Shown here: in pieces, positions 52,637 to 62,150 of the stretch
How positions within the stretch are numbered: position 1 is the first letter of the stretch
Layout: each line of letters opens with the position of its first letter
Source of the DNA: Stemphylium vesicarium
Taxonomy: Eukaryota; Ascomycota; Dothideomycetes; Pleosporales; Pleosporaceae
Assembly (NCBI GenBank): GCA_004380135.1
Contig: QXCR01000006.1
Coordinates: 372,001-436,000, forward strand
Length of the DNA: 64,000 nt
Direction: 5' to 3'
Translations under genes and position numbers: made by a program
Notes under the pieces: generated by a model
Seen by the model: the letters and a program-made list of their open reading frames with translations, nothing else
The model's database searches: none
Told to the model about the DNA's origin: nothing

Positions 52637-53134
52637 TCATACCTTGAACCTATACACACTCTCCCCACACCTACAACCTCCCTCTCTACCCTCCCAATAA
52701 CTATCCCCATAATGCACCAAAATCTCCTCTCCCTTTTTAATCATCCTCTTCGCTACAACGAAAACACCCACCTCCTCCCCTACGCTCCTCAACTCGAATT
52801 TGGTATTCAGCTTGCACGAATGATTAATAAACCGCGTCCAACTGCCCACGCGCAGCGAGTCAAGATTGCCTAGATGATCTCCGTTCGTATTCTCAATACC
52901 GAAGTGGTACGCCGATGAATTATTATCGACATAAGTAGGCGAAGCGGGCAGGAACTCTCCCACGTACTTGCCCAGCACCATGTTCCGCGGGATGCGTTTT
53001 AGCGCGAAAGCGCCAATGCCACGGGTAGGTGTCTTGCGGAGTATCGCGTTTTTTTCAAACCAGTTCTCGTTGTTGAGGCTTGCGTAGTCGGTTTTTGTGA
53101 ACTTGCAGAGATCTTGGGGTTTTGTGGTTTTCAT
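52637..53134 (-). CDS. short SET-domain protein
   Basis: A single exon of 165 codons on the minus strand. It is almost entirely a SET domain: RGIGAFALKRIPRNMVLGKYVGEF near the start (written in two parts in the family: the GxG turn and the following strand), RFINHSC at 101-107 forming the cofactor and knot region, and GEEILVHYGDSYW at 135-147. SET proteins transfer methyl groups from S-adenosylmethionine to lysine, on histones or other proteins. No pre-SET or PHD region is present, and only a single CRC pair follows, so a post-SET zinc site is incomplete. The start ATG at 53134 is the first after an in-frame stop. An open frame in another phase upstream suggests a missing 5' exon or a frameshift. 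The target is unknown. Confidence 0.8.
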   Translation of the reverse strand: MKTTKPQDLCKFTKTDYASLNNENWFEKNAILRKTPTRGIGAFALKRIPRNMVLGKYVGEFLPASPTYVDNNSSAYHFGIENTNGDHLGNLDSLRVGSWTRFINHSCKLNTKFELRSVGEEVGVFVVAKRMIKKGEEILVHYGDSYWEGREGGCRCGESVYRFKV

Positions 53135-53765
53135 CGCGCGTTTGGTGTAGTGGAGGCATGAACAGGGGGATGTCTGTGTCGAGTTGGACTATGAGTGTCT
53201 TCTCTTGTTCTTTAGTCTCTTGGCTTGTTAGTTTTGCTTCCCCCTTGTTTCGTCTTTTCTGTGGTGTTTCCCGAGGTACGGATACCGTGTTGTATAACGT
53301 GGTTTTGGCCATGTCGCGAAGATATTTCAAGTGCTTCGGCCAAAACTTAGGAAGTTTTTGGGCAGACCATTTGGGACGGGATATTAAGTTGCGTGATGTT
53401 ACTCGAGTTAGCGTTCTCTTGTTGTGGTAAATGTTTGTTGCGCGAGAGGTGGTGGCGCGCTGTTTCGAATTATTGGAAATAGACTGGGAGGTGAGTGTAT
53501 ATGTAAATGTGGGAAAAGCGCTATTTTGAACATGATGCTGCACGTGTCACGAGGATATGGGAATGAAGCTGCTATGTATTTTGGCATAGAAATAGTGGAT
53601 GGTTAATGCGACGCATCAGTTTTGACTTGTACAGACGATCTTCTGTCAAACAATGATATTGTCTCCACGATTCCCTGGGTTTCCTTCTAGCCCACGATCC
53701 GTCTTTGTCCCATTAATTCCCACTTTGCAATGCTGTCCCCTTTCTCGAGAGCATTGTGAGCTTCG
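53135..53765. other. intergenic: SET-gene 5' flank and tfc6 3' flank
   Basis: 631 bp. Minus-strand bases 53543-53055 form an open frame of 162 codons overlapping the SET start in another phase; it may be an exon of the SET gene (see findings). No other gene is seen. Confidence 0.4.
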
Positions 53766-56332
53766 CTACTTCTTCCCAGTGATACCAACATCTTCTACAC
53801 GTAGTAGTCCGGATCCCATACCCGCGACAGCCCATGTTCCGTACTTCAGGTTTGGATTCCAAGCTAGCGCTGTGACGGCGGATTGCTCCTCGAAGATGCT
53901 GATAGATCTTCCGATCTCTGGATTGCCCTTTCGCTTCGATGTAGCACTGTGCGCAATGCCCTGCTGAACCGCTTTGTATCCTTCGGTGATGCGAACCAAA
54001 GGCTGCGAAAGTATATCTTGAGGTACTGTATTGGAATTTGCGGCTTGCTCGGGATTAATATCATCTTGCGTGGCCGAAGCGGCGGCATTTTCTGGTGGCT
54101 CAACTGGTCCGCCTTCGAACATTTCGACATCTGCGTTTGCCGTAGGCTTTACTAACATCCTCTCCATAGGACCTCGATACTCGTGAACGAACCACTTCTG
54201 TTGCCACGGTACAACCTTGTAGTTTGAGATTCGCATGATTGGGTTGCTCGTTTGAATGTCACCATCAGTCCCTCCAACTAGCACTCCAGGATGCACCGGA
54301 CTTGTGGCGACGCGAGTAATACTGTTCTCTAGTCTCATACTGTAAAGGTTGTGGTAGTAACGACGAATTGGTGTATGGCGCAGAATGTAGTGTTCATCAG
54401 GCATGACAAAAGACTGCGTATGCTCATGCCATGCCTGTGTTAGACAGAGCGTGCGACCTCGGATCGAAGCAGCTGTGTCTGCGGTTGGACTCCGAATGTC
54501 AAACAGCCGAGCGAAACCGTCGGCAGTACTGATGGACAGAAATTGCGGGTTTGAAGGCCACCCAGAAGATATCGTGAGAATGAACGTGTCTGCTAGTTGT
54601 TGATAGAACCAAGGTCTGGGGTTATGTTCGTCATCGTCGGCCGCTGACAAGGTGCCTGAGCGATTCAGTGACCAGACGCCTACAGTGCCTGCGGCAGTCG
54701 CGACTGCAAGCGTGGTTCCTGATAGCCAATGCAGACATGATGGGACTGTCTGAGGAAGGGACACCTCAAACGCGGCGCGAAAGAAGTGTAGATATGTAGT
54801 CGCGTCGCTGTCGGGTTGTCGAATCGGTGTGCACACGTCCAATATTCGGACTCGTCCATCGGACCAGATGACTGCAAGCATACCGATATGAGTCTCTGAC
54901 CCCGCATCTGGGTTCAGATTCGTGCCTGTGGCAGCAACTGGACACCATCGAAGTTGTTTCGGTGCGCCCCAGGTAGTGCAGATCATGAGTTCGAGCCTAG
55001 GCTCCCTTGAAGTATCTAAGTCGCCTTCTTCAGTTGCCTCAAATGCCCATATTTGTATAGACGTCGCATATGACTCAGTCGCATTGAAAGCGGGAGCTTT
55101 TGGCAGCTCCATCGGCTTCGGTTGCCCGTGACCCATGGGCTTCTGCTCTACAGCGACTGCGAGATACTGTGTGCGACTGTCTTCCTTAGTCACCCACTGA
55201 GCATCTTGTACTCTAGATCCAAGATTGAACAGCCAGCCTCGTCTGTTGGCATTGTCTGGGAAAGATTGCGCAACATGAATGTATGAGCCCTTTGCTATCG
55301 TGTCAACTCTTGGGGTGTTCGGAGGTCCAGAGAGTACGTTCAAAGCCTCTGGTCCAGCATTCAGCATAAAATCCTTGGCTTCATCTCTTTTTAACTGTGT
55401 AGTCCCCTGCCCTGCTGCAAAGGCAGCTTTTCCGGTGTGACTGTACCACTCCCTCAACAATTTGTCTTCCTTCTCTCTAGCTCCCTCGCTTTCAAAGAAA
55501 CTTCTCCTCAGGCTGCCGAAGTCGGCATCATTAGGCTTCACTCGATCCGAATTCCGAATCGGAAAGGTCTCTTGTGGGAACCAGTAGTCGCGCGACGAGA
55601 GTACAGGCCTGACATGCTGTCCGTCCGGCCCGAACAAGTTTTTCAATCGCGGCTCATGTCCCCCAATTTTGTCGAAATCAGGGATACCTCGCGTTCGCAG
55701 CCTATTTTCAGCATCCATATTACGCAACTTAATGCCACTGCCCTTGGAGAAAGTAATAGGCGATGGCACATGTTCTGCAGGTTGCTTGTTGCGTTGGGCC
55801 GCGGGCGTGGTTGGCTTTACTAGGGTGGCCTTTGACCCGCGAGCACCGCGTTTTGGTGTTGCAAACTCCTCGTCAGAGTCCTCTCCCCCCTCTTCCGCAT
55901 CGTCGTCTTCGTCATCTTCGACCGCGTCGTCCTCGAAATCCTCTTCTAGCTCTTCTTCCTGGGCGTCTGGCATGAAATCGTCCCCATCCTCGTCATCTTC
56001 TCTAAAGGCGGGTGTCTGCGTGCCAGATTGTACTGAGCCATTCTCGTCTTCATCAAGAAAAGAATATTCATCCTCGACGCGATATGACCTCCGTTGCTTG
56101 TCTCGCGACTGCCGGGTTAAGGATTGATCTGTATGTTCAAGGTTAGCGTTGTCTCATGACGCGCAAGTCGCGTCGACAGTTCCAGCATCGTCTGGTAGTC
56201 TTTTTCGTCTGCAAATTGCTTAGGTAATTGTCTGCGTTCGCCGAACAGCGGAACTAGAGGCCTTCTATGCATGCTAAGATGACAAAAAACAGTGCAATGG
56301 GTGTAGAGGTTTCCCAACGTACCTGTAGACAT
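53766..56332 (-). CDS. tfc6: RNA polymerase III factor TFIIIC subunit (Tfc6-like)
   Basis: Two exons on the minus strand, 56332-56323 and 56128-53766, give 790 residues. The first exon has only 10 nt (MST plus one base); splicing gives MSTDQSLTRQSRDKQRRSYR. Then come an acidic segment (~20-95), the conserved RGIPDFDKIGGHEPRLKNLF block and WD-type propeller repeats across the C-terminal ~500 residues. This layout (acidic N-terminus, then WD propeller) and the RGIPDF block are those I recognise from fungal Tfc6/Sfc6. These are DNA-binding subunits of TFIIIC that recognise the B-box of tRNA genes. If the small first exon is wrong, the coding region would start at the ATG at 55973, lacking the first 55 residues. 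Family assignment is good; the symbol is by resemblance. Confidence 0.82.
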
Positions 56333-57302
56333 GGTGAGGTGAGGCGCTTGCGTGGGTCGACCGATTAGTAAAGAAAGAGCACCCCGAACGCAAGCAGGAG
56401 GATAGCCCCACCTCTAGCGGAAGGCACAGACCCTCACGACCCCGCATAATCACTTAAAATTCTCACGGTCGCCCACTAACGTCAGTGTGACAGCGAAAAG
56501 CCTGGCAGACTGAGTGGGGTCGTGTGTCGGCCAGCTTTTGCTAAGTATCAATATTAACTTTTGTCAGATCTTTCCATCAAACAGATCACCACGGTGGTAT
56601 GGTGTAAGTTCTCCACACCCAACCATCCATCTCAACACGAGTCTAACAAGCTACTAGCTAGTGGTATGACGTCGCGTTGTGGCTGGCGGACACCTAGTTG
56701 TCCCGATCCAGATCCGCGCCAGCCTGGGTTCGAGTACGTTCTGTTCCTCATTGTCGGTCCTGAGACATATCTAACATGTCTGCAGTTCCCAGTACCGCCA
56801 ATGTAAATTGCGACATTCTTTTTGGTACTTTTTGCCTACAGTGTGACCACCTCATCTTCTTGCTGCTGCTCTCTGTCAAACTGGGTAGGGGACGCAAACA
56901 GCTAGATTTTTGAATTGATATCTCAGGCCTATCTACAGAGTAACCGTCTGCCAGGTAGCTATGACATTGTAAACATTGTTGCGTGACATTGGCTTAAACT
57001 ACTTCACACTTCCCTGCTCGCAACCATGGGCCCCGCCTATGTCTGCTTGTGCCTTGAAGCTACTCTCAAGGCTGCGAACAGCAAGGAATTTCAATAATCT
57101 CCCACTACAAATACTCTATGCTTGTCCTCGCCAGTCTCATCAGGGTATTCCTGTCTGTCATTGTCATTTCTTGACCATCATTTTGTTTCCTTTCCTCCAT
57201 AATGTTCTCCGCCTATTCCTTGCCTTCCCAGCTTATTTATTTCTGCTGTTTCCTCCCTGTTCGGCACTCCATCACATGTCACTTTCCCCCGCTATACATC
57301 GT
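56333..57302. other. intergenic: tfc6 promoter and 3' flank of the Lys-rich gene
   Basis: 970 bp between two minus-strand genes. AT-rich stretches occur and no gene or repeat is recognised. Confidence 0.5.
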
Positions 57303-59363
57303 CTACCTCATGCCCGCAAAGAGCTTCGTACGCGCCATAGCGCCGACTTTCGACCTTTTGGGCCTGTAGTCTATATCCTCGACGATGAAGTCATTGTCAT
57401 CTAGCTCCTCTTCAAACACTTGGTCAGCATCTTCCATTTTCTCATCCTCTGACTCCTCGACGGTAGATGCGCTGCGCGTGCGATGTTTAGGCGCCTGGGG
57501 AGGCTTCTTCCCGGGCTTCTTCTTACGGGCGCCCTTCTTGATCGCCGTTTTAGGAGGCTGTGCGTTCGCAGATTCATCGGCGTCACTCATCTCGACATCG
57601 ATGCTCTTGATAGAGGGCTCCTTGTTAGCGCTAGCCTGCATAGCTCGCGGGAGGGCTACCGTTTTACGTTGGGACTTGGCCCCAGGAAGAGCTCTGGAAG
57701 GTGAAGTAGCCTTCGCCTTCTTACGCGGCTTTTTAGCATCCTCTCCGTCAAGGGATGTAGTTTTTGGCCTCTTCTTGGTCGGATTCTCGGCTTCTTCGTT
57801 TTCCCGACGCGCACGCTTCTTGCCTTTAGGCTGCTCCTTGCCGGTATCGTCGCCAGATAAGCGTGGGGTGATGGGCTTGGTCATGTGGCTGGTCTCGCTA
57901 CCATGACTGTCTTTCCGCTTCCGCATTCGGTCGTCCTCCTGCTCCTGCTCTTTGACAGCCGGCTCTGACTTCAGCTTCTCTTCATGGCCCTCGCTCTTCA
58001 TCTCGTTGAGCTCTGCCTTGAATTCTTCCCTTACCTCTTCCTTCGTCTCTTCTGCTTCTTTTGGCTCTTCGATACACTGTTGCTCCTTCTTCACTCCTGG
58101 GGTTTTCTTATGAGCAAGCTTCCTTTGAAAGACCATCCATGCCGCCTTCGCGCGTACTTCTTTCGCCCGCTTGTTGTAGACCTCGTGCTTAATGCATCGC
58201 CGGGCAAAGTCTGTGGCCTCGTAGCGATCCCCGAGCATGTGCATCAACTCGAAATACGATTTGTCGTTGAGAATTAGCATTTCCATTAGATGCTCCTTGC
58301 CCTCGTTACACAACTCAAGCTTGCGCACCCGGGCCTCTTTCAAAATCTCGTGCTGCTTCATGGCTGCGTACTGCGATCGCTTCAAGCGCCTTGGCCCTTG
58401 CTTGACTTCGGACGACACAGGCGCCCGGTGATCGCGGGCTGGGGGACGCTGTAGCTGGGCCACATCCTTCGTAGCAGCTTGAGCCACTAGATCATGCTGA
58501 TTTTTCAGTGACGGATTGGCGTTATTCGCAGTTGGTGGTTCGTAGGTCGTGTGCCTGACAGGATCAACCACCTGAGGGATATGGGACTTCTCAGTCTGAG
58601 GGATGCAGGACACACCAGGGGACTTAGGGTGGTAAGAAGAGTCGCTACCGGCAGGACTGGCGATACTTGGACCTTGATCCAGAGGCGGGTGCTCATAGAC
58701 TGGAGAGGGGACGCTGCCCTCAAGCCCCCAAACAGGCTGGCCATTGTTTGGTTCCTGGTCATTATCACATTGACGCGATTTCAGCTTCTCAAGGCGACGG
58801 CTTAACTCTGGATCGCCGACTTTGAAACTTTTGCGCACAGGTGCGGGTGGAGGCGGGTGGGTGGCAGGGGCAATGTCCCTGACGACGATGTTGCCAGTGG
58901 ATTGTGAAGCGTCGTCGAGAGAGACTTCATGGCCAGATGATCGATCAGCAACGGTGGGAGAAGAGGCACTACGATCGTCATCTGCGGATGGAGAGGCTGG
59001 CTTACTGCGGGAAGACGACGTTAATGATGGGCCAGTACTGGTGTGCCGCTTCGGGATAGGCGTGCGCTCGACAACCGGGGTCACAGTTTGAGACACAGCC
59101 TGACGAGTGACCCCGGGGCAGGTATCCTGAACAGGATCAGGAGACTTGGAAGGGCCGTGCTGTGAGGAAGGCAACGTAGTGTCTCCTGTGGCGGGCTCGC
59201 GCTTTGGTGCGCGCGTTGCTGCAGTTGTGGGGCACTGAGAAGCAGCTCCAGTCATGGTCGAGGAGGCCTTCGCGGATTTAGGCGCAGTAGCCTTACGGGC
59301 AACCTTCTTCTTGCGGATGGGCTCGCCCTTGGCCTCTTGCAGAGTTGAGAGGAATGTCGACAT
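57303..59363 (-). CDS. unrecognised Lys-rich, probably nuclear protein
   Basis: A single exon of 686 codons from the ATG at 59363. I do not recognise the family. The N-terminus is Lys/Ala/Thr-rich, then a ~300-residue Ser/Pro-rich region. A predicted helical block around residues ~330-430 (KRSQYAAMKQHEILKEARV, then NDKSYFELMHMLGDRYEATDFARR) is the only part that looks folded. The C-terminal ~240 residues are Lys/Glu-rich with many basic clusters (KKRPKTTSL, KKGARKKKPGKK) and an acidic tail. The composition suggests a nuclear protein that binds DNA, RNA or chromatin, but this is inference from charge alone. Using the upstream in-frame ATG at 59606 would add 81 residues of non-conserved-looking sequence; the shorter start (MSTFLSTLQEAKG) is preferred. 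Confidence 0.72.
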   Translation of the reverse strand: MSTFLSTLQEAKGEPIRKKKVARKATAPKSAKASSTMTGAASQCPTTAATRAPKREPATGDTTLPSSQHGPSKSPDPVQDTCPGVTRQAVSQTVTPVVERTPIPKRHTSTGPSLTSSSRSKPASPSADDDRSASSPTVADRSSGHEVSLDDASQSTGNIVVRDIAPATHPPPPAPVRKSFKVGDPELSRRLEKLKSRQCDNDQEPNNGQPVWGLEGSVPSPVYEHPPLDQGPSIASPAGSDSSYHPKSPGVSCIPQTEKSHIPQVVDPVRHTTYEPPTANNANPSLKNQHDLVAQAATKDVAQLQRPPARDHRAPVSSEVKQGPRRLKRSQYAAMKQHEILKEARVRKLELCNEGKEHLMEMLILNDKSYFELMHMLGDRYEATDFARRCIKHEVYNKRAKEVRAKAAWMVFQRKLAHKKTPGVKKEQQCIEEPKEAEETKEEVREEFKAELNEMKSEGHEEKLKSEPAVKEQEQEDDRMRKRKDSHGSETSHMTKPITPRLSGDDTGKEQPKGKKRARRENEEAENPTKKRPKTTSLDGEDAKKPRKKAKATSPSRALPGAKSQRKTVALPRAMQASANKEPSIKSIDVEMSDADESANAQPPKTAIKKGARKKKPGKKPPQAPKHRTRSASTVEESEDEKMEDADQVFEEELDDNDFIVEDIDYRPKRSKVGAMARTKLFAGMR

Positions 59364-61051
59364 ACTGTTGTATGAAGCGTCGTTTGTTGTTGGATGCGCG
59401 TTAGTGTGAAAGAGCGTTTTCGGTACCGTTTGGTTGGGCCGCAGTGAGCTGCGAAGGGAAGTAAACAAGACGTAGAAGTCTCTCGAATGGTCCTGTGAAA
59501 TTCGGTGAAGAGACTTCGTAGTGAGGTGTGAGTCGCAGTTGATTCCAATCCGTGTAAAGGAAATGTACGGTGGTCTTGGGGCGCTCTTGACTACAAGAGG
59601 TCTCACTCGATCTCGGGCACTATACCGGTTTTGACGTAGATAAGTGAAAGGTAGTGGAGACCACGTGAGGGGGTTCCTCTATATAAATCGACAAACGGAA
59701 ATGGAGAATCGGTAAGATGAAAGCGGTCAGGGGTAAGTGGTAAGCGGGAGGCGGAAAGCGAGGATCGAGGATCGACGAGTGAAAAGTGAAAGTAAGGAAT
59801 GGAAAATGGAAGACCGAGAGACGAGTGCGTGTAGAGAATGCAAAAACATAATAGGAAAATTGTTTAAAAACCACTGACTGGAACACGTACATTGTAAGAC
59901 ACATACCATGATTCGTGTACCAAGAGCACCAAAGCCAAAGCTTCGAGATAATCAATATACCAATTAAATGATGCAATAATACGTACAGCCCACTCGATCC
60001 AATCCTTCAGCATGAATTTGGGTTGAAGCCCCCATACACGAGCCTAACGACCACTGAATTCTGACAAGTCGACTTTGGTTCTCTGAAGTTCACCATGACG
60101 GATCATAGAAAGAGCGTCTAGGCGTATAGGTATTCGTAATGCTGTTGGAACGGTAGCGACGAGATATGGTTCCGCAGGCCTCAACTGTGGTACCCCGCCA
60201 AGCTGACGCTGTTAACATCTGATACGACGCGACGTGACTCGGGAACAAATGAATGACTTGCGACATTCGAAATGCAATGATCGACGATAATCCATGGGAA
60301 TGGATTTTTGATGGAGTAACGAAGGTTTTCCGCATATTTTTCTAGCTGCGCAGAATTGGATATTGCAGAATCCCTACGGCATGCAACCGAGCGCGCCTGT
60401 CAGAGCACATGGAGATGACATCTGAATTCTCGGCCATCAGCTCCGCGTGCAGCTGCTCCTCGGCAGCCGACTCCATCAAGCTGCTTGAACGCTATGGGAT
60501 CATTAGAATACGTAATTTGCGGTGTCGTTCGCCTTGCTCTTGCACACGCGAAGGTCAATACCGTTCCCCTTGCATTGCGATTTGGCTACGTCTAGTTCGG
60601 GTGCCGCAGGATGGAATGTTCATGGCTCGCATCCGAATTATTGCGGTTAAGAGCCTTTTGGTAGCAGCTAAATTGTCGAAAAAAAAAGCCCAAGTCGCCT
60701 GAAAACCAAAAGCTGGGTTACAGGACACCACAAAAATGCGGAGCAGTTGAGAAGGACGCGGGTCGGCGAAACCAAGCGCCGGTGGTCCTCGGTGTTTGTC
60801 CTGTTTGCATGCGCAACGGCTAACTTTCTGGCCAGACAGCGACATCAAGACACGTCAAGACACAGCCACACTTATCCTAAAGTACTGCAAATCTCTCCAC
60901 TGCTTCGAACAGCACGCTCCAAAAGCCTTGTTACCAGCAAGCTCCCTTGAATACACCAGATCTCGCCCCTTTCCACGAAACGCTTAACGTCGGCGGTGAA
61001 CTCCGTATACATATACCAATAGCGGCGGAGTAGATACACAGGGAGAACACA
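59364..61051. other. divergent intergenic region, Lys-rich gene / arl1
   Basis: 1.7 kb. A TATATAAAT occurs at 59679-59687. A plus-strand frame at 60409-60702 has no recognisable content. No gene is supported. Confidence 0.5.
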
Positions 61052-61810
61052 ATGGGCGGCTACCTGTCAACATTATCGAAGCTGATATGGGCGAAGAAGG
61101 AGATACGGATACTGATTCTGGGGCTTGTAAGACAACCTTAAGCTAGACGGAAGGGGTTCATGATGCTGATTACAAATACAGGATAACGCTGGCAAGACTA
61201 CATTACTATACAGACTGAAGGTAAGCATGGCGAAGCGCTGCGAGGAGCGCTGAGATTCGGGCCCCCAAACGGGAATCTCGAGGGCAACGTACTGACACAA
61301 ACGACAGATTGGCGAAGTAGTCACAACGATACCAACAATAGGGTTCAACGTCGAATCAGTAACATACAAGAATCTCAATTTCAACGTCTGGGTACGTCGC
61401 CTTCACATATCAATAACCTACCTTGACCCCGTCGCATCTCTCCTAACGCATGCATTCAGGACCTGGGAGGCCAAACCTCGATCCGCCCTTACTGGCGCTG
61501 CTACTACGCCAACACGGCCGCTGTAATATTCGTCATAGACAGTACCGACATCGAGCGCCTGACAACCGCGTCTGAAGAACTTCGCGCCATGCTCAACGAA
61601 GAAGAGCTCCGCGACGCCGCACTCCTCGTCTTCGCAAACAAACAGGATCAACCGGGCGCAAAGGGTGCAGGCGAGATTAGTGAAGCGCTACGGCTAGGCG
61701 AGCTCAAGGATAGGAACTGGAGTATCGTCGCGTGTAGCGCCGTCGATGGGCGGGGTGTACAAGAGGGTATGGATTGGCTGGTGAGCAACGTGGGAGAAGG
61801 ACAGAATTAA
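61052..61810 (+). CDS. arl1: ADP-ribosylation-factor-like GTPase Arl1
   Basis: Four exons (61052-61126, 61182-61220, 61308-61391, 61460-61810) encode 182 residues. The Arf family layout is complete: Gly2 for N-myristoylation, an amphipathic N-terminal helix, the P-loop GLDNAGKTT (24-32), switch I around PTIGFN, switch II DLGGQ (67-71), NKQD (126-129) and a C-terminal CSA. The sequence is closest to Arl1, which on trans-Golgi membranes recruits GRIP-domain golgins and Arf-GEFs. Each intron has clean GT...AG ends, and the short second exon (39 nt) lies inside the P-loop coding region. The length equals that of other fungal Arl1 proteins. Confidence 0.95.
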
Positions 61811-62150
61811 AGGGAGAGAGCCATATAAGATGCGTATGAGGAAGACGGGACTGGAATAATGAAACCGTGGGGATAGCAGAGTAGCGGAGATGTGGGATGA
61901 CGCGGCACATACGCGTCCAGAGGTTATACCAGCATCACGGGCGTTTTGGGCGCAAGGATTATGAGTATGGGTGTCAGCGTTAGTCGTTGGGTTGCATGTT
62001 CGAATGTCAAGTCGGAACCTAACGCAATGTCCCAGATCCACTAATCACAAACATGCAACATTCAGAATCATACATCATAAAGCTAATAGCAGAGACTAGA
62101 GAACGAACGGATGCTCTTGCCCACACTCGTATTCATCGCGTAGTCCGTGT
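61811..62150. other. intergenic between convergent genes
   Basis: 340 bp of 3' flank of arl1 and the DUF3433 gene; nothing recognised. Confidence 0.5.

Noticed and set aside
50722..56332. secondary-metabolite gene cluster around the P450
   Set aside because: The neighbours are Mgm101, SET and TFIIIC genes; no synthase, tailoring enzyme, transporter or cluster regulator is adjacent.
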